Positions 11,410 to 23,334 are shown, numbered from the stretch's first letter. The stretch is 43,766 nt of DNA from Deltaproteobacteria bacterium (GCA_011526585.1 WYBB01000049.1:1-43766), one strand, 5' to 3'. Notes: generated by a model not told the origin, from the letters alone. Program-made: numbers and translations.

Positions 11410-12291
11410 ATGGACAAGTCCACCTTCAAAGTGAAAGTCGGTCTCGCCGAGATGCTCAAGGGCGGCGTGATCATGGACGTCGTGAACGTCGAGCAGGCGA
11501 AGATCGCCGAGGACGCGGGCGCGAGCGCCGTGATGGCCCTCGAGCGCGTGCCGGCGCAGATCAGGAAGGAAGGCGGCGTCGCGCGCGCGAGCGACCCGTC
11601 GATGATCGCGGCGATCCAGGCGGCGGTCGACATCCCGGTGATGGCCAAGTGCCGGATCGGCCACTTCATGGAGGCGCGCATCCTCGAGGCGCTCGAGGTC
11701 GACTTCATCGACGAGAGCGAGGTGCTGACACCGGCCGACGAGGAGTTCCACATCGACAAGACCGCGTTCAAGACGCCGTTCGTGTGCGGCGCCACCGATC
11801 TCGGCGAGGCCTTGCGACGCATCGGCGAGGGCGCGGCGATGCTGCGCACCAAGGGCGAGGCCGGCACCGGCAACATCGTCGAGGCGGTGCGTCACCTGCG
11901 CACCGTGCGCACGCACCTGCGCAAGCTGACGATCCTCGGCCACGAGGAGCTGATGACCGAGGCCAAGCGCCTCGGCGCGCCCTATCAGATCGTCGAAGAG
12001 GTCGCCAAGACCGGGCGCCTGCCGGTGCCGAACTTCGCGGCGGGCGGGATCGCCACGCCGGCGGACGCGGCGCTGTGCATGGCGCTCGGGGCCGAGGCGG
12101 TCTTCGTCGGCAGCGGGATCTTCCTGTCCGAGGACCCGGCGCGGCGCGCGCGCGCGGTGGTCGAAGCGACGACGCACTGGGAGGACCCCAAGCGGCTGGC
12201 CGAGATCTCGCGCGGGCTCGGGGCGGCGATGAGCGGCCTGGAGATCGACAAGCTCGAGGCGCACGAGCGGCTCGCGAAGCGAGGCTGGTGA
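11410..12291 (+). CDS. pdxS: pyridoxal 5'-phosphate synthase, lyase subunit PdxS
   Basis: A 293-residue TIM-barrel subunit of the ribose 5-phosphate-dependent PLP synthase. With PdxT it makes PLP directly from ribose 5-phosphate, glyceraldehyde 3-phosphate and glutamine-derived ammonia in the cytoplasm. It is full length and highly conserved: [24 protein letters not shown], catalytic Lys80 in VMAKCRIGH, Lys148 in [10 protein letters not shown], and [14 protein letters not shown] with the phosphate-binding VGSGIF near the end. A GAGAGAGG site precedes the ATG. Its stop overlaps the pdxT start (TGATG), so the 1:1 complex is translationally coupled. Regulation by the upstream PdxR is expected. 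Confidence 0.97.
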   Translation: MDKSTFKVKVGLAEMLKGGVIMDVVNVEQAKIAEDAGASAVMALERVPAQIRKEGGVARASDPSMIAAIQAAVDIPVMAKCRIGHFMEARILEALEVDFIDESEVLTPADEEFHIDKTAFKTPFVCGATDLGEALRRIGEGAAMLRTKGEAGTGNIVEAVRHLRTVRTHLRKLTILGHEELMTEAKRLGAPYQIVEEVAKTGRLPVPNFAAGGIATPADAALCMALGAEAVFVGSGIFLSEDPARRARAVVEATTHWEDPKRLAEISRGLGAAMSGLEIDKLEAHERLAKRGW

Positions 12292-12914
12292 TGGGCGACA
12301 CACCGGGGCCCGGGCTCGTCGTCCTGCCGCGCGCCGACGCGGCGCCGATCGGGGTGCTCGCGCTGCAGGGCGGCTTCGAGGCGCACGAGGCGATCCTCGC
12401 GCGGCTCGGGTGCGCGACGCGGCGCGTGCGCACCGCCGCCGACCTCGAGGGGCTACGCGGCTTGGTGCTGCCCGGCGGCGAGAGCAGCACCATGCTCAAG
12501 CTCATCGCGTTCAACCAGCTCTGGGAGCCGCTCGACGCCTTCGTGCGCGCGGGCCACCTGGTGCTCGCGACCTGCGCCGGTCTCATCCTGGCGGCGCGCG
12601 GCGTGAGCCACCCGGCACAGGCGAGCTTCGGCTGGCTCGACATCGACGTCGCGCGCAACGCCTGGGGTCGCCAGAACGAGAGCTTCGAGGCCGACGACGA
12701 CGCCGGTCGCTTTCACGGCGTCTTCATCCGCGCGCCGCGCATCACGCGCGTCGGCCCTCGGGTCGAAGTGCTCGCCACCCTGAACGGCGAGCCGATCGCG
12801 GTGCGCTCGGGCGCCATCGTCGGCGCGAGCTTCCACCCCGAGCTCGCGGACGAGGTGGGGTTGCATGCGATCGTGTTCACCAGCCCTTCATACGCGGCGC
12901 GCGGCGCCGCCTGA
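12291..12914 (+). CDS. pdxT: pyridoxal 5'-phosphate synthase, glutaminase subunit PdxT
   Basis: A 207-residue class I (triad) glutamine amidotransferase that feeds ammonia to PdxS. The catalytic triad is intact: Cys95 in LATCAGLIL, and His182 and Glu184 in ASFHPEL. The glutamine-binding GGESSTM is at 62-68. The N-terminus is about 18 residues longer than usual before IGVLALQGG; a start nearer the core is possible, but the TGATG overlap with pdxS favours the ATG used here. The last 50 bases overlap the beginning of the next gene in another frame. Confidence 0.95.
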   Translation: MGDTPGPGLVVLPRADAAPIGVLALQGGFEAHEAILARLGCATRRVRTAADLEGLRGLVLPGGESSTMLKLIAFNQLWEPLDAFVRAGHLVLATCAGLILAARGVSHPAQASFGWLDIDVARNAWGRQNESFEADDDAGRFHGVFIRAPRITRVGPRVEVLATLNGEPIAVRSGAIVGASFHPELADEVGLHAIVFTSPSYAARGAA

Positions 12915-14613
12915 GCGGCTCGCTCGCGTCGCGGCGTTGCTCGTGTTCACGGCGTGTGGCGGCGAGGCCGCGCGCGAGCATGTCACCGACAGCGCGCGCG
13001 CAGAGCTCATCGAGAGCGACGCCGACGCGATCGCCGATCCGGGTGAAACGCGCGAGGAGGTCGACGCGGTCGTCGCACCCGAGGTGAGCGCGGAGCCACG
13101 CTGTCGCGTCGGGCTCGCGCCGGGATCGGCCGGCACGCAGCGCGGCGAGCTGGCGAGCGACTTCGCCTTGCCGCTGGCCGACGGGCGCACGTTGGTCCTG
13201 AGCGAGGTCTTCGATCGCTGCGCGAGCTTCGTCTTCATCGCCGACGGGATCGCCGTCTCGCAGCTCGACCCGAGCTCGATCCTCGACAGAGACGAGGACC
13301 TCATGGCGCTCCTCGACGGCTCGCCCGACGACGTGCACTACGTCTTCGTCTCGACCGCGCCCGCGGAAGAGACGACGACGCGGATCGGCGCGCTGCGGGA
13401 GCGCGTCGATCGGGTCCTCCTGGCGATCGGCGGCGGACCGGCCGAGCACTGGCGCGCCCGCCTGCACGTCGTCGCCACGCGTGCCCAGGAGCTCGATGGC
13501 TGGGTCGGCGACGCGATCCTCGGCCCGCTCGCGGGCGGCTTCGTGATCGGTCACGACCAGCGTCTCGCCGGGCTCGGCAGCCTCGCCGACGTCACCCGCT
13601 ACGACCCGGCGCTGGCCGCCGCCGAGGCGTGGCCCTGGCGGAACAACCTCGCCTACGCGGCGCACGAGGCCTGGTACGCACGCGCCGAGGACGCGCGCCG
13701 CCGCGCGCTGGCCGCCGAGGACGCGCTGCTGATCGAGGTCTTCTCGGGCGAGATGCTGAGCGGCTTTTCCGAGACCGAGCTCACCCTGCCCGCCTCCGAG
13801 ATCCTGGCGCGCTACGACACGCTCGAGGTCGAGATGACCCTGCGCTGCCCCGATCCCGACCTGCCCGAGCTCGGCAACTGCGGCGCCTGGGACTACCTCG
13901 CCTCGCTCACGCTCGTCGATGGCGAAGAGCACGGCAACGACTCCCCCGCCGAGCTCGCGCGCTTCATCACGCCCTATCACCGCGAGGCGCACTGGGTCGC
14001 CGACATCACACCGGCGCTCGCGCTCCTGGCCGAGGGCGGCACGCGTCGCCTGCGCTGGGACTTCGCGCCGGAGTGGAACCCGCAGCCCACCGCGACCTGG
14101 ATGACGCTGCGCCTGTCGAACCGCGCGCGCGGCGTTCGCCCCACGATGACACGGCGCCTCTTCACGGGTGGCGCCTTCGGCTCGACCTACAACGAGCGCG
14201 CGCCGGTGACGCTGACGATCCCGGACGGCGCGACGCGCGTCGAGGTCTGGTCGCTCGTCACCGGGCACGGCGCCGCCGAGCAGAACCGCTGCGCCGAGTT
14301 CTGCGCGCACACGCACGTGATCGGCGTCAACGGGCGCGAGCACTTCCGCTTCTTCGCCGAGGTCGGCGACGACGACGCCTGCCTCGCGATGATCGCGCGC
14401 GGCATGACGCCGAACCAGGCCGGCACCTGGTGGTTCGGCCGCGGCGGCTGGTGCCCGGGCGCACCGGTCGAGCCGTGGGTGATCGACGTCACCGCCGACG
14501 TCGTGCCCGGCGAGCTCGCGACCTTCACGTACCAGGGCTTGCTCGGCGGGCGCGCTCCGCCCGATGGCTCGGGCGAGATCGTCATGAGCTCCTACCTGGT
14601 CATCTCCGAGTGA
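12865..14613 (+). CDS. PNGase F-type lipoprotein with N-terminal thioredoxin-like domain
   Basis: A 582-residue predicted lipoprotein. Basic RRAAPPERLAR, the core VAALLVFTA and Cys31 suggest export and lipidation. Residues about 92-245 resemble a thioredoxin/peroxiredoxin fold (GELASDFALPLADGRTLVLS) but without a CxxC. Residues about 285-582 match the two jelly-roll domains of peptide-N-glycosidase F: TLRCPDPDLPELGNCGAWDY, RFITPYHREAHWVADIT, VTGHG, CAEFCAHTHVIGVNG and GRGGWCPG. Asp343 of AWDY and Glu478 of AEFC fall where the catalytic Asp and Glu of PNGase F are expected, an assignment made by eye. PNGase F releases N-glycans from glycoproteins. The ATG lies 50 bp inside pdxT, so it may be co-transcribed with the PLP genes, though no functional link is evident. 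Confidence 0.78.
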   Translation: MRSCSPALHTRRAAPPERLARVAALLVFTACGGEAAREHVTDSARAELIESDADAIADPGETREEVDAVVAPEVSAEPRCRVGLAPGSAGTQRGELASDFALPLADGRTLVLSEVFDRCASFVFIADGIAVSQLDPSSILDRDEDLMALLDGSPDDVHYVFVSTAPAEETTTRIGALRERVDRVLLAIGGGPAEHWRARLHVVATRAQELDGWVGDAILGPLAGGFVIGHDQRLAGLGSLADVTRYDPALAAAEAWPWRNNLAYAAHEAWYARAEDARRRALAAEDALLIEVFSGEMLSGFSETELTLPASEILARYDTLEVEMTLRCPDPDLPELGNCGAWDYLASLTLVDGEEHGNDSPAELARFITPYHREAHWVADITPALALLAEGGTRRLRWDFAPEWNPQPTATWMTLRLSNRARGVRPTMTRRLFTGGAFGSTYNERAPVTLTIPDGATRVEVWSLVTGHGAAEQNRCAEFCAHTHVIGVNGREHFRFFAEVGDDDACLAMIARGMTPNQAGTWWFGRGGWCPGAPVEPWVIDVTADVVPGELATFTYQGLLGGRAPPDGSGEIVMSSYLVISE

Positions 14614-14694
14614 GCATCATTCGGATCGTGGTCGACGCGGCCCCGGCGCGCGGGTAAGACACGCGGGTCCGCCTGTACCGACGAGGAGCGCGAG

Positions 14695-15885
<1,191 letters not shown>

Positions 15886-15887
15886 GA

Positions 15888-15907
15888 CCCGCCCGGGGCC
15901 GGGCGGG
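15888..15907 (+). terminator. GC-rich hairpin after the acyl-CoA dehydrogenase gene
   Basis: CCCGCCC and GGGCGGG form a 7-bp stem around GGGGCC, three bases after the stop codon. No T-tract follows, so if it terminates transcription it is not a classical intrinsic terminator. Confidence 0.4.
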
Positions 15908-16018
15908 ATCCCGTCGCGCCGTCAGCGAGCTCGCCCCCCCGCGCCCTCGCCAGTCCGGAAGGAACTCGAAGACCTCCAAGGACTTGCGGGAACGCAGGGA
16001 CGCGAGCACACGACCACG

Positions 16019-16393
16019 TCAGAACTCGCAGGTCCCGGACTCGGTCCCGCCTTCGTACTCGTAGCCGCCGTACGCGCACAGCCCCTTGAGCACCGCGCAC
16101 CCGAGCCTGCCCGAACACACGCACAGGGTGCCTCCCTTGGCGTTGTCGTCGCAGCCCGCGTAGTTGGCCCGCGCGGTCTCGGGGTCCTCGTCGGCGACGT
16201 CCCAGATCAGGGCGTTCAACTCGCGCGTCAAGGCCGAGCGGGCTCGCGACTCGAGCGCCGCCGCGATCCGAAGATCCTCGTCGCTACGCGGGTCTTCCAG
16301 CCCGGGACCTGCGATGGGCCGACGAGGGCGTTGCCCGTATCCTGCGACCACGTCAGGGTCTGCCCATTCTGAACGGGCTCCGGAATGGACCAT
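16019..16393 (-). pseudogene. Cys-rich C-terminal fragment in a shifted frame
   Basis: This reading frame carries a believable protein tail from about 16310 downward: DEDLRIAAALESRARSALTR, then seven Cys in the last 50 residues (CDDNAKGG, CVCSGRLGC, GLCAYGGYEY, GTCEF at the end). Upstream of about 16310 it overlaps, in another frame, the DUF11 sequence, so the ATG at 16393 is probably not a true start. It is either the real C-terminus of the surface protein, separated by a frameshift near 16300-16320, or the tail of another gene joined by recombination. I do not recognise it as a family. Confidence 0.35.
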
Positions 16394-17460
16394 CCGGAAG
16401 TCAGGACGAAAGTCGAGCCTGGGACGTATTCCAAGCCGACGGGGAGAACGTCGCTGAGCACGACGTCGTCGGCCGCGTGCACGCTCTGGTTCGAGATGAG
16501 CAGCGTGAAGGTGACGTTCTCGTCGGGCAGCGGATCGGCGAGGTCGACGAGCTTGCGCAGGTTGAGGTCGGGGTTGGCGACGAGCATCGAGCAGCCGGTG
16601 AAGACCGAGACCGGCTGCGAGACGTTGCCGTTGTCGGCCGAGGCGAGGCCCTCGAGATCGAGCACGGTGCCGGTGGGCACGTCGTCACGCACGACGGCGG
16701 TGAAGACGATGCGACCGCCCTCGAGGGTCACGAGCGGCTCGCCGGTGGCGTCGGTGACCGCGAAGCGCAGGCCGCCTTCGACCGGCTCGCCGGTGACACT
16801 GACCTGGTCGAAGCGCCCGCCGGTCGCGGCGTTGAAGGTGTGCACCGCCGAGATGAGCTCGAGCTCGGGCGGGATGAGCTCGATCAGCACGACGTCATCG
16901 TCGTCGTTCGAGGTGTCGTTGTAGTAGTCGACCACCCAGGTGATCGACTCCTCGCGGGCTCCGACCTCGGTGCAGCTGCGGTCGACACGCAGCGAGGGGT
17001 TGCCCGAAACGACCACGACCGCGGGCGGCGAGAGGCTGGCGAGGAGCTCGTCGCTCTGGATCAGCGCGTCATTGGAGATGAGCGCGCCCGAGGACAGCGC
17101 GCCGTCGACCTGCACGCGGAAGCTCACGCGTCCGAAGGTGTCTGTCGGCAGCGCCGGCGGCTGGCGCGCGGGGTCGCCGAGCTCGAAGGCGACGAAGGTC
17201 GTCGCCGCGCCGAAGGGAGAGCTGACGGTGCCGTCGAGCTCGAGCACGCCCTTCTGGAAGGTGTCGCGGATCGCATCGCTGCTGCTGTCGAATGGCTCCT
17301 GCAGCGAACCGGGCAGCTCGGGCGGCAGCGCGGCGGAGAACCACACGTCGGCGCCGAGCGGCGGCGGATCGGCCGAGACGAACACGGTGTCGCCGGGCAC
17401 GCGATCGACGATGAAGGCGCCGCGCGCGACCGCGTCGCCGACGTTGATGTAGTCGATGTC
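16228..17460 (-). pseudogene. 3' part of DUF11-repeat surface protein, after an in-frame stop
   Basis: This continues in exactly the same frame as the gene at 17461-20067 after one TAG codon. It starts DIDYINVGDAVARGAFIVD and runs about 410 residues through DUF11-type Ig-like repeats (ITWVVDYYNDTSNDDDDVVL, NVTFTLLISNQSVHAADDVV, LSDVLPVGLEYVPGS). The pattern 'GETIIT-stop-DIDYINVGD' is a DUF11 repeat in which the stop stands where Tyr is usual (TITY...Y.N.G), so a TAC to TAG change explains it. The first candidate start after the stop is the GTG at 17400, with no good ribosome site. The 3' end runs into a non-DUF11 tail near 16300. Sequencing error, pseudogenisation and readthrough remain possible. 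Confidence 0.7.
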
Positions 17461-20067
17461 CTAAGTGATGATCGTCTCGCCGTCGACGATCGAGAGGTTG
17501 GCGCGCTTGTCGAGCTCGTCGAAGCGCGGATCGACCTGGATGCTGGCGCTGCCCCAGGCGCCCGCCGAGCTCGTGCCGCAGACGTCGTCCTCACCCGAGG
17601 CACGCGCGGCGACGCCGAAGCTGGCGCCGCGCTCCATGCCACGCGGCGCGCGCACCACGATGCCGACGTTGCGCTGGAGCTGGGGGAAGAGCGCCGGCCA
17701 GCGCACGGTCACCTCGTCGGGCAGCTTCGAGAGGTCGAGGGTGCCGCCTGGGGCGTCGATCGACACGAGCGGCAGCGGTTGCTCGACGCCGTTGATGCTC
17801 GCCCTTGGCAGCGTGATGACGCTGACGAGATCGTAGGCGGTGTCGACCGTCGCGCCGCGCGGGTGGCGGTTGAGGATGCGCACGTCGAAGTGGGCCTCGC
17901 CGGCGCCGAGCAGCACCTTGGGCGTGGCGTCGACGGCGACCTGGAGGTAGGGGACCACCGGCACGACCTCGGTCGACTCGTAGTCGTGAAAGACGAGGTT
18001 CTCCGGAACCGGGAGCTCGTCGCCGAGCGGATCGTAGCCGTAGCGATAGAAGTTGGCGGGCGCGACGAGGGTCATGCTCGGGCATTGATCCTCGGGCTCG
18101 TCGACCTTGACCGACATCGAGGTGACGAGGAGGGAGTAGAAGCCGGACTCGGGGAAGATGGCGGAGGTGACGCGCGGGACGTACCAGGCGACCCACTGCA
18201 CGGTCGATGGATCGGTGGGGAGGGTCTGGCTCCACTGTCCGGCGTCGGGCGCTCCGTTGCCGTCGTCGAAGTCCGGCGGTGAGTCCGGGGGCAGCTCCTC
18301 GCCACCCTGGTGATACCAGGTGATGATCCCCTGCCCGGACGGCGCCCAGGCGGACATGAAGGTCGCGTCGTCGGGGACCTTGGCGACGATCCAGTTGTTG
18401 ATGAGGGCGGAGACGCCCTTGTTCTGGATCGCGTAGAGGTAGGTGTTGAGATCGCCGTAGTTGAGGGTCTTGTCGGGCACGTCGTCGGCGCCGCCGGTGA
18501 TGCTCCAGTAGAAGAGACCGAACTCGCCGATGCCGTAGGCGCCGTCGGGGCGATGGTTCACGCCGATGGTGATCGAGTGCGAGGCGGAACGCGGGTTGCC
18601 CTCGAACGCGGAGGCGATGCCGGCGGTGTGCCCGATGGTCTGGTCGTTGAAGAGCGGCCCGAGCGGGGCGACGTCCTCGACCAGCAGCGAGTAGCTCAGG
18701 CGTTGGCGGGTCTGCACGCCGAGGTGGCCGAGCTCCCAATAGAGCGAATACGGCGGCACCCAGACACCGCCGAGGCAGTCTTGTCCGACGACGGTTCCGC
18801 TGACGCAGAGCGGCTCGGGGCCGCCGTGCCACTGCCCGCCTGGCGAGACCTCGTAGATCCCGGGCGGGTCCTGGTAGCGCGTGGCGCCGCCGGGGTTGAC
18901 CCACTCGCTGAGGTCGGCCCAGGCGACCGCCTCGAAGTAGGTCTCGCCGCAGCGCGCGCTGGCGGTGTCGCCGTAGTTGCCGACGTCGAGGAAGAAGGTG
19001 AGCGGGCGGCCGGCGAGGATGCGCTGCTGGCCGAACTGCTGGAAGGTGCCGGCGGACTCGAGCTTGGCGAAGGGTTGGGCCGAGGAAGAGGCGCTCGAGG
19101 TGGCGGAGTCGGTCTCGACGAGCGGGCCGTTGGCGGCGCGGGCGAGGGCGTGGCTCGAGTAGAGGGTCTGGTCGAGCGTGCCGAGCGGGAGGTTGGCGGT
19201 GAAGGTCAGGATGAAGCTCGAGCCGGCCTTGAGGTCGCCGAGACGCCAGTAGACCGAGTTCGGGTCGACTTGGATGTGGCCGAGGTCGAGCGGGCTGGCG
19301 TTGGCGGGCAGATAGAGACCGGAGCGGCTGGCGCCGGTGAAGCGCAGGGCGAGGTCCTGGCCGAAGGGGTTGACCAGGGCGGCGGGCATCGGCACGACCA
19401 CGACGACGTCGCGCGCCTTGACCGAGGAGGCCGAGACGCGCACGCGGAAGGTGAGGTCGTCGCCGGCGCAGGCCGAGGGCTGGGGCTCGTAGGTGACGCG
19501 CACGACCGCGAGCGGGGTCCAGGTGACGCGCAGGGACTGGATGGTGGGGCGGATCGTCATCTGGTCGAGGGTGGCGGCGGTGAGCGTGACCTGCAGGCGG
19601 ATCGAGGGCTCGAGGGCGGGGTCGATCGGCGGGGCCAGGGCGGCGAGGTCGATGCGGCCGTTGAAGCCGGTCGCCGCGCCGGGACCGGGGACGAAGGGGC
19701 CGTAGGTGGCGCCGCTCTCGCCGAGGACGAGGACCGAGACGTCGGCGGGGTTGACGGCGGAGTAGGCGAGGTCGATGGCGCCCCAGGCGGAGAAGGAGGC
19801 CGGGCGGATCGGGGTGGTGATGAAGGTCGCCGGGTCGTTCGGGGCGCTCGGCGGGTCCTCCATGGTGAGGAGGCGCGCGAACGGGTCGTGCACGATGTTC
19901 GTGGTGTTCTCGAGGTCGACGCCGAGGTTGTCGCGGTAGTCGTCGACCCAGGCGCCCTGGTCGTTGTCGACGACGGGCGCCGCGTGGGCGGGCGCCAGCG
20001 CGCCGAGCGTGCTCAAGAGGGCTGGCAGGATCGCGCAGAGGAGGGGGCAGGCGACGAACCTGGCCAT
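17461..20067 (-). CDS. secreted DUF11-repeat surface protein, 5' part
   Basis: 868 residues with a signal peptide ([20 protein letters not shown], cleavage after AHA at 29). A beta-rich N-terminal region with [12 protein letters not shown] and [18 protein letters not shown] is followed by several DUF11/CARDB-like Ig modules ([56 protein letters not shown]). The last module begins [13 protein letters not shown] and is cut by TAG. Such repeats build large extracellular or cell-surface proteins. AAGGA lies about 9 bases before the ATG at 20067. It is divergent from pntA. The truncated product lacks the remaining modules, so whether it is functional is unclear. Confidence 0.82.
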   Translation of the reverse strand: MARFVACPLLCAILPALLSTLGALAPAHAAPVVDNDQGAWVDDYRDNLGVDLENTTNIVHDPFARLLTMEDPPSAPNDPATFITTPIRPASFSAWGAIDLAYSAVNPADVSVLVLGESGATYGPFVPGPGAATGFNGRIDLAALAPPIDPALEPSIRLQVTLTAATLDQMTIRPTIQSLRVTWTPLAVVRVTYEPQPSACAGDDLTFRVRVSASSVKARDVVVVVPMPAALVNPFGQDLALRFTGASRSGLYLPANASPLDLGHIQVDPNSVYWRLGDLKAGSSFILTFTANLPLGTLDQTLYSSHALARAANGPLVETDSATSSASSSAQPFAKLESAGTFQQFGQQRILAGRPLTFFLDVGNYGDTASARCGETYFEAVAWADLSEWVNPGGATRYQDPPGIYEVSPGGQWHGGPEPLCVSGTVVGQDCLGGVWVPPYSLYWELGHLGVQTRQRLSYSLLVEDVAPLGPLFNDQTIGHTAGIASAFEGNPRSASHSITIGVNHRPDGAYGIGEFGLFYWSITGGADDVPDKTLNYGDLNTYLYAIQNKGVSALINNWIVAKVPDDATFMSAWAPSGQGIITWYHQGGEELPPDSPPDFDDGNGAPDAGQWSQTLPTDPSTVQWVAWYVPRVTSAIFPESGFYSLLVTSMSVKVDEPEDQCPSMTLVAPANFYRYGYDPLGDELPVPENLVFHDYESTEVVPVVPYLQVAVDATPKVLLGAGEAHFDVRILNRHPRGATVDTAYDLVSVITLPRASINGVEQPLPLVSIDAPGGTLDLSKLPDEVTVRWPALFPQLQRNVGIVVRAPRGMERGASFGVAARASGEDDVCGTSSAGAWGSASIQVDPRFDELDKRANLSIVDGETIIT

Positions 20068-20239
20068 GACGGCTTCCTTTTCTGGAGCCGAATCGGCGCA
20101 GCGAGACCGCACTGGACGCGAGCGCGGAGGTGCAGGCGCACCGTGGATCGGATGCCGGCGAGCGACAGAGGGCGGCGAGAGGCAGGAGAGACAGGGGGTC
20201 GGCTTGTCGGGGCGCGTGGACGTGATAGAAGAGCAAGCC

Positions 20240-21883
20240 GTGTTGATTGGAATCCCGAAGGAGATCGGAACGCGAGAGCAGCGCGTCGCGCTGACGCCGA
20301 GCGCGGTGAAGGAGCTCGTCGCCGCCGGCTGGCAGGTCGTGGTCGAGGCGGGCGCCGGCGCCGGCGCGGGTCATGGCGACGAGCGCTACGTCGAGGCCGG
20401 CGCGACGATCGGCGAGGCCTGGGCGGCCGAGGTCGTCGCCAAGGTCGATCCGCCGACGCTGGAGGAGGCGCGGCGCCTGAAGGAAGGCGCGACGCTGATC
20501 TCGTTCGTGTACCCGGCGCGCAACGGCGAGCTGGTGGCGGCGCTGGCGACGCGCAAGGCGACGGTGCTGGCGATGGACCGGGTGCCGCGCACGACGATCG
20601 CGCAGAAGTGCGACGCGCTCTCGTCGATGGCGGCGCTCGCCGGACAACGCGCGGTGCTCGAGGCGGCGGCGGCGCTGCAGCGGCCGCTGGGCGCGGTCTT
20701 CTCGGCGGCGGGCAAGGTCGCGCCGGCCAAGGTGCTGGTGATCGGCGCGGGCGTGGCGGGGCTGGCGGCGATCGGCACGGCCAAGGCGCTCGGCGCGATG
20801 GTGCGCGCGTTCGACACGCGGCTGGCCGCCAAGGACGACGTCAAGAGCCTCGGCGCCGAGTTCCTCGAGCTCGACTTCTCGGAGTCGGGCGAGGGCCACG
20901 GCGGCTACGCCAAGGTGATGAGCCCGGAGTTCATCGCGGCGGAGATGGCGCTCTTCATGCAGCAGGCCGGCGAGGTCGACGCGGTGATCACGACCGCGCT
21001 CGTGCCGGGGGCGAAGGCGCCGACGCTGTGGACGAAGGCGCACGTCGAGGCGATGCGTCACGGCGCGGTCGTCGTCGATCTGGCGGCGCACCAGGGCGGC
21101 AACTGCGAGCTCACGCGCGCCGACGAGGTGGTGCAGCATCCGACGGCGAGCGGGCACGCGACGGTGCTCGGGCCGACCGATCTGGCGAGCCGCATGGCCC
21201 AGACCGCCAGCGAGCTCTACGCGCAGAACATCGTGAACCTCCTCGGCGAGATCGGCGGCGGCGCCGAGGCGATGAAGGCGCTGGTCGACCACGAGATCGC
21301 CGGGCCGATGGCGGTCCTGCTCGCGGGACAAGCCCCTCCGCCGCGCGCGCCGGCTCCGCCCCCCTCCCCGCTCGCCGCGCCGAAGGCCGCGGCAGAGCCC
21401 AGCGCCCCTACGACCGCGCGCGCGACCCCGGCCTCGGCGCAGAAGCACGTGCCGGCGCACCCGGCGCTCGGCAAGCTCTCCCACCCGCGCCCCCAGCGCA
21501 CGCGCACGATCATCTTCGCGGCGGTCGGCCTCCTGCTCGTCGGCGCGTGGTTCTTCCTGCGCTACGCGACCTCGGGCGGCGCCGCCTCGCCGATGCGCCT
21601 CGAGGTCGAGCGCTTCGTCGACCAGCTCGCGGTCTTCGTGCTCGCGTGCTTCGTCGGCTGGCAGGTGATCTGGAACGTGACGCCGGCCTTGCACACCCCG
21701 CTCATGTCGGTGACCAACGCGATCAGCGGCATCATCATCGTCGGCGGCCTTCTCGAAGGCAGCCACGCGGGCGACTTCGACGCGCGCACGGCGCTCGGCC
21801 TCGGCGCGGTCCTGCTGGCGACGATCAACATCGCCGGCGGCTTCTGGGTGACCCACCGCATGCTCAAGATGTTCCGGAAGTAG
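20240..21883 (+). CDS. pntA: NAD(P) transhydrogenase subunit alpha
   Basis: The 547-residue alpha subunit of proton-translocating transhydrogenase, which couples the proton gradient to hydride transfer from NADH to NADP+. Residues 1-365 are the NAD-binding domain I ([18 protein letters not shown], Rossmann motif [20 protein letters not shown] at 167-186, [12 protein letters not shown]). An Ala/Pro linker (365-420) follows, then four membrane helices (425-441, 463-480, 489-505, 519-538). The alpha1 and alpha2 parts are therefore fused, as in E. coli. The GTG at 20240 is chosen because AGAAGAG sits 7-9 bases upstream and the protein begins at the family's usual point. The stop directly abuts the pntB ATG. 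Confidence 0.95.
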   Translation: MLIGIPKEIGTREQRVALTPSAVKELVAAGWQVVVEAGAGAGAGHGDERYVEAGATIGEAWAAEVVAKVDPPTLEEARRLKEGATLISFVYPARNGELVAALATRKATVLAMDRVPRTTIAQKCDALSSMAALAGQRAVLEAAAALQRPLGAVFSAAGKVAPAKVLVIGAGVAGLAAIGTAKALGAMVRAFDTRLAAKDDVKSLGAEFLELDFSESGEGHGGYAKVMSPEFIAAEMALFMQQAGEVDAVITTALVPGAKAPTLWTKAHVEAMRHGAVVVDLAAHQGGNCELTRADEVVQHPTASGHATVLGPTDLASRMAQTASELYAQNIVNLLGEIGGGAEAMKALVDHEIAGPMAVLLAGQAPPPRAPAPPPSPLAAPKAAAEPSAPTTARATPASAQKHVPAHPALGKLSHPRPQRTRTIIFAAVGLLLVGAWFFLRYATSGGAASPMRLEVERFVDQLAVFVLACFVGWQVIWNVTPALHTPLMSVTNAISGIIIVGGLLEGSHAGDFDARTALGLGAVLLATINIAGGFWVTHRMLKMFRK

Positions 21884-23302
21884 ATGGAGAAGGTCGCCAC
21901 CCTGCTCGCGCACCTGATCGCCAGCGTGCTCTTCATCTTGAGCCTGCGCGGTCTGTCGTCGCAAGAGACCTCGCGGCGCGGCAACATGCTCGGCGCGGCG
22001 GGCATGCTGATCGCCATCCTCGCGACGCTCACCCAGAGCGAGGTGCAGGGCCTCGGCAACACCATCCCGGCGCTGCTCGTCGGGGCGACGATCGGCGGCT
22101 TCCTCGCGGCGCGGGTGGCGATGACCTCGATGCCCGAGCTGGTCGCGCTCCTGCACTCGTTCGTCGGCGCGGCGGCGGTGCTGGTCGGCTTCGCGAGCTA
22201 CCTCTCGATCGAGGCGCACGCGCCCAAGACCGAGGGCTTCCACGTGACGCTGGTGAGCCCGATCCTGCTCGGCGAGATCTTCGTCGACGTCTTGATCGGC
22301 ATGATCACCTTCACCGGCTCGGTCGTGGCATTCCTCAAGCTCAAGGGTCTGGTCGGCGGTGCGCCGCTGCTCCTGCCGGGACGCCATTTCCTGAACCTGG
22401 CGCTCCTCCTCGGCTGCTTCGCGCTGGCGGTGCCGTACGGCGGCCACCCGATCGGCGGCGTGCTCTGGCTCGGGCTGATGGCCGTGCTCGCGGGCGTGCT
22501 CGGTGTGCACCTCGTCATGGCGATCGGCGGCGCCGACATGCCGGTGGTCGTCTCGCTCCTGAACAGCTACTCGGGGTGGACCGCGTCGGCGGCCGGGTTC
22601 ATGCTCGGCAACGACCTCCTCATCGTCACCGGCGCGCTGGTCGGCAGCTCGGGCGCGATCCTCTCGATCATCATGTGCCGCGCGATGAACCGCTCGATCT
22701 GGAACGTGCTCTTCGGCGGCTTCGGCACCGCGAGCGGCTCGATGTCCAAGGCCGCGCCGGTCGTCGGCGAGATGCTCGAGGCGAGCGCCGCCGAGGTCGG
22801 CCAGATGCTTGTGCAGAGCCGCGAGGTCGTGATCGTACCCGGCTACGGCATGGCGGTCGCGCGCGCGCAGCACGCGGTGCGCGGGCTGGTCGAGGACCTG
22901 CGCCGCCGCGGCATCGGCGTGCGCTTCGCCATCCATCCGGTCGCCGGGCGGTTGCCCGGCCACATGAACGTGCTCCTGGCCGAGGCGGACATCCCGTACG
23001 ATATCGTCCTGGAAATGGACGAGATCAATCACGATTTCCCGACGACCGACGTCGTGCTGGTCATCGGCGCCAACGACATCGTCAACCCGGCCGCGCTCGA
23101 GGATCCGGGCTCGCCGATCGCCGGCATGCCGGTGCTCGAGGTGTGGAAGTCGAAGATGGTCGTCGTGATGAAGCGCGGCAAGGGCGCGGGCTACGCCGGC
23201 ATCGACAACCCCCTCTTCGTCCGGCCCAACACGCGCATGCTCTACGGCGACGCCCGCGTCTCGGCCGAGGCGCTGGCGGCAGCGCTCGCCGGCAGGGCGT
23301 GA
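21884..23302 (+). CDS. pntB: NAD(P) transhydrogenase subunit beta
   Basis: The 472-residue beta subunit. The first about 260 residues hold roughly eight or nine membrane helices of the proton channel ([58 protein letters not shown]). The C-terminal domain III binds NADP(H): [25 protein letters not shown] and [16 protein letters not shown]. It begins on the base after the pntA stop, so the two are one transcriptional unit. The last 50 bases and stop are repeated in degenerate form at 23915-23979, beyond the toxin-antitoxin remnant. Confidence 0.96.
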   Translation: MEKVATLLAHLIASVLFILSLRGLSSQETSRRGNMLGAAGMLIAILATLTQSEVQGLGNTIPALLVGATIGGFLAARVAMTSMPELVALLHSFVGAAAVLVGFASYLSIEAHAPKTEGFHVTLVSPILLGEIFVDVLIGMITFTGSVVAFLKLKGLVGGAPLLLPGRHFLNLALLLGCFALAVPYGGHPIGGVLWLGLMAVLAGVLGVHLVMAIGGADMPVVVSLLNSYSGWTASAAGFMLGNDLLIVTGALVGSSGAILSIIMCRAMNRSIWNVLFGGFGTASGSMSKAAPVVGEMLEASAAEVGQMLVQSREVVIVPGYGMAVARAQHAVRGLVEDLRRRGIGVRFAIHPVAGRLPGHMNVLLAEADIPYDIVLEMDEINHDFPTTDVVLVIGANDIVNPAALEDPGSPIAGMPVLEVWKSKMVVVMKRGKGAGYAGIDNPLFVRPNTRMLYGDARVSAEALAAALAGRA

Positions 23303-23315
23303 GCGGGGCCACGGA
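23252..23315 (+). repeat. pntB 3' end, copy 1 of a flanking duplication
   Basis: This 64-bp segment covers the last codons of pntB ([16 protein letters not shown]), its stop and 13 bp beyond. A second copy at 23915-23979 matches at about 58 of 65 positions with one inserted base. The pair flanks the vapBC-like locus. Confidence 0.7.
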
Positions 23316-23334
23316 CCGCTGGACTGGTGTCGTC

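Noticed and set aside
9537..12290. Upstream extension of the pdxT frame across pdxR and pdxS
   Set aside because: It is the out-of-frame shadow of those genes; pdxT starts at the TGATG overlap.
9700..12303. 867-codon open frame antisense to pdxR-pdxS
   Set aside because: Low-complexity Arg/Val/Asp composition, no domain; pdxR and pdxS on the other strand are certain.
15886..16018. Possible short gene between the acyl-CoA dehydrogenase and the DUF11 remnant
   Set aside because: No start with a ribosome site and no coding bias; only a hairpin is visible.
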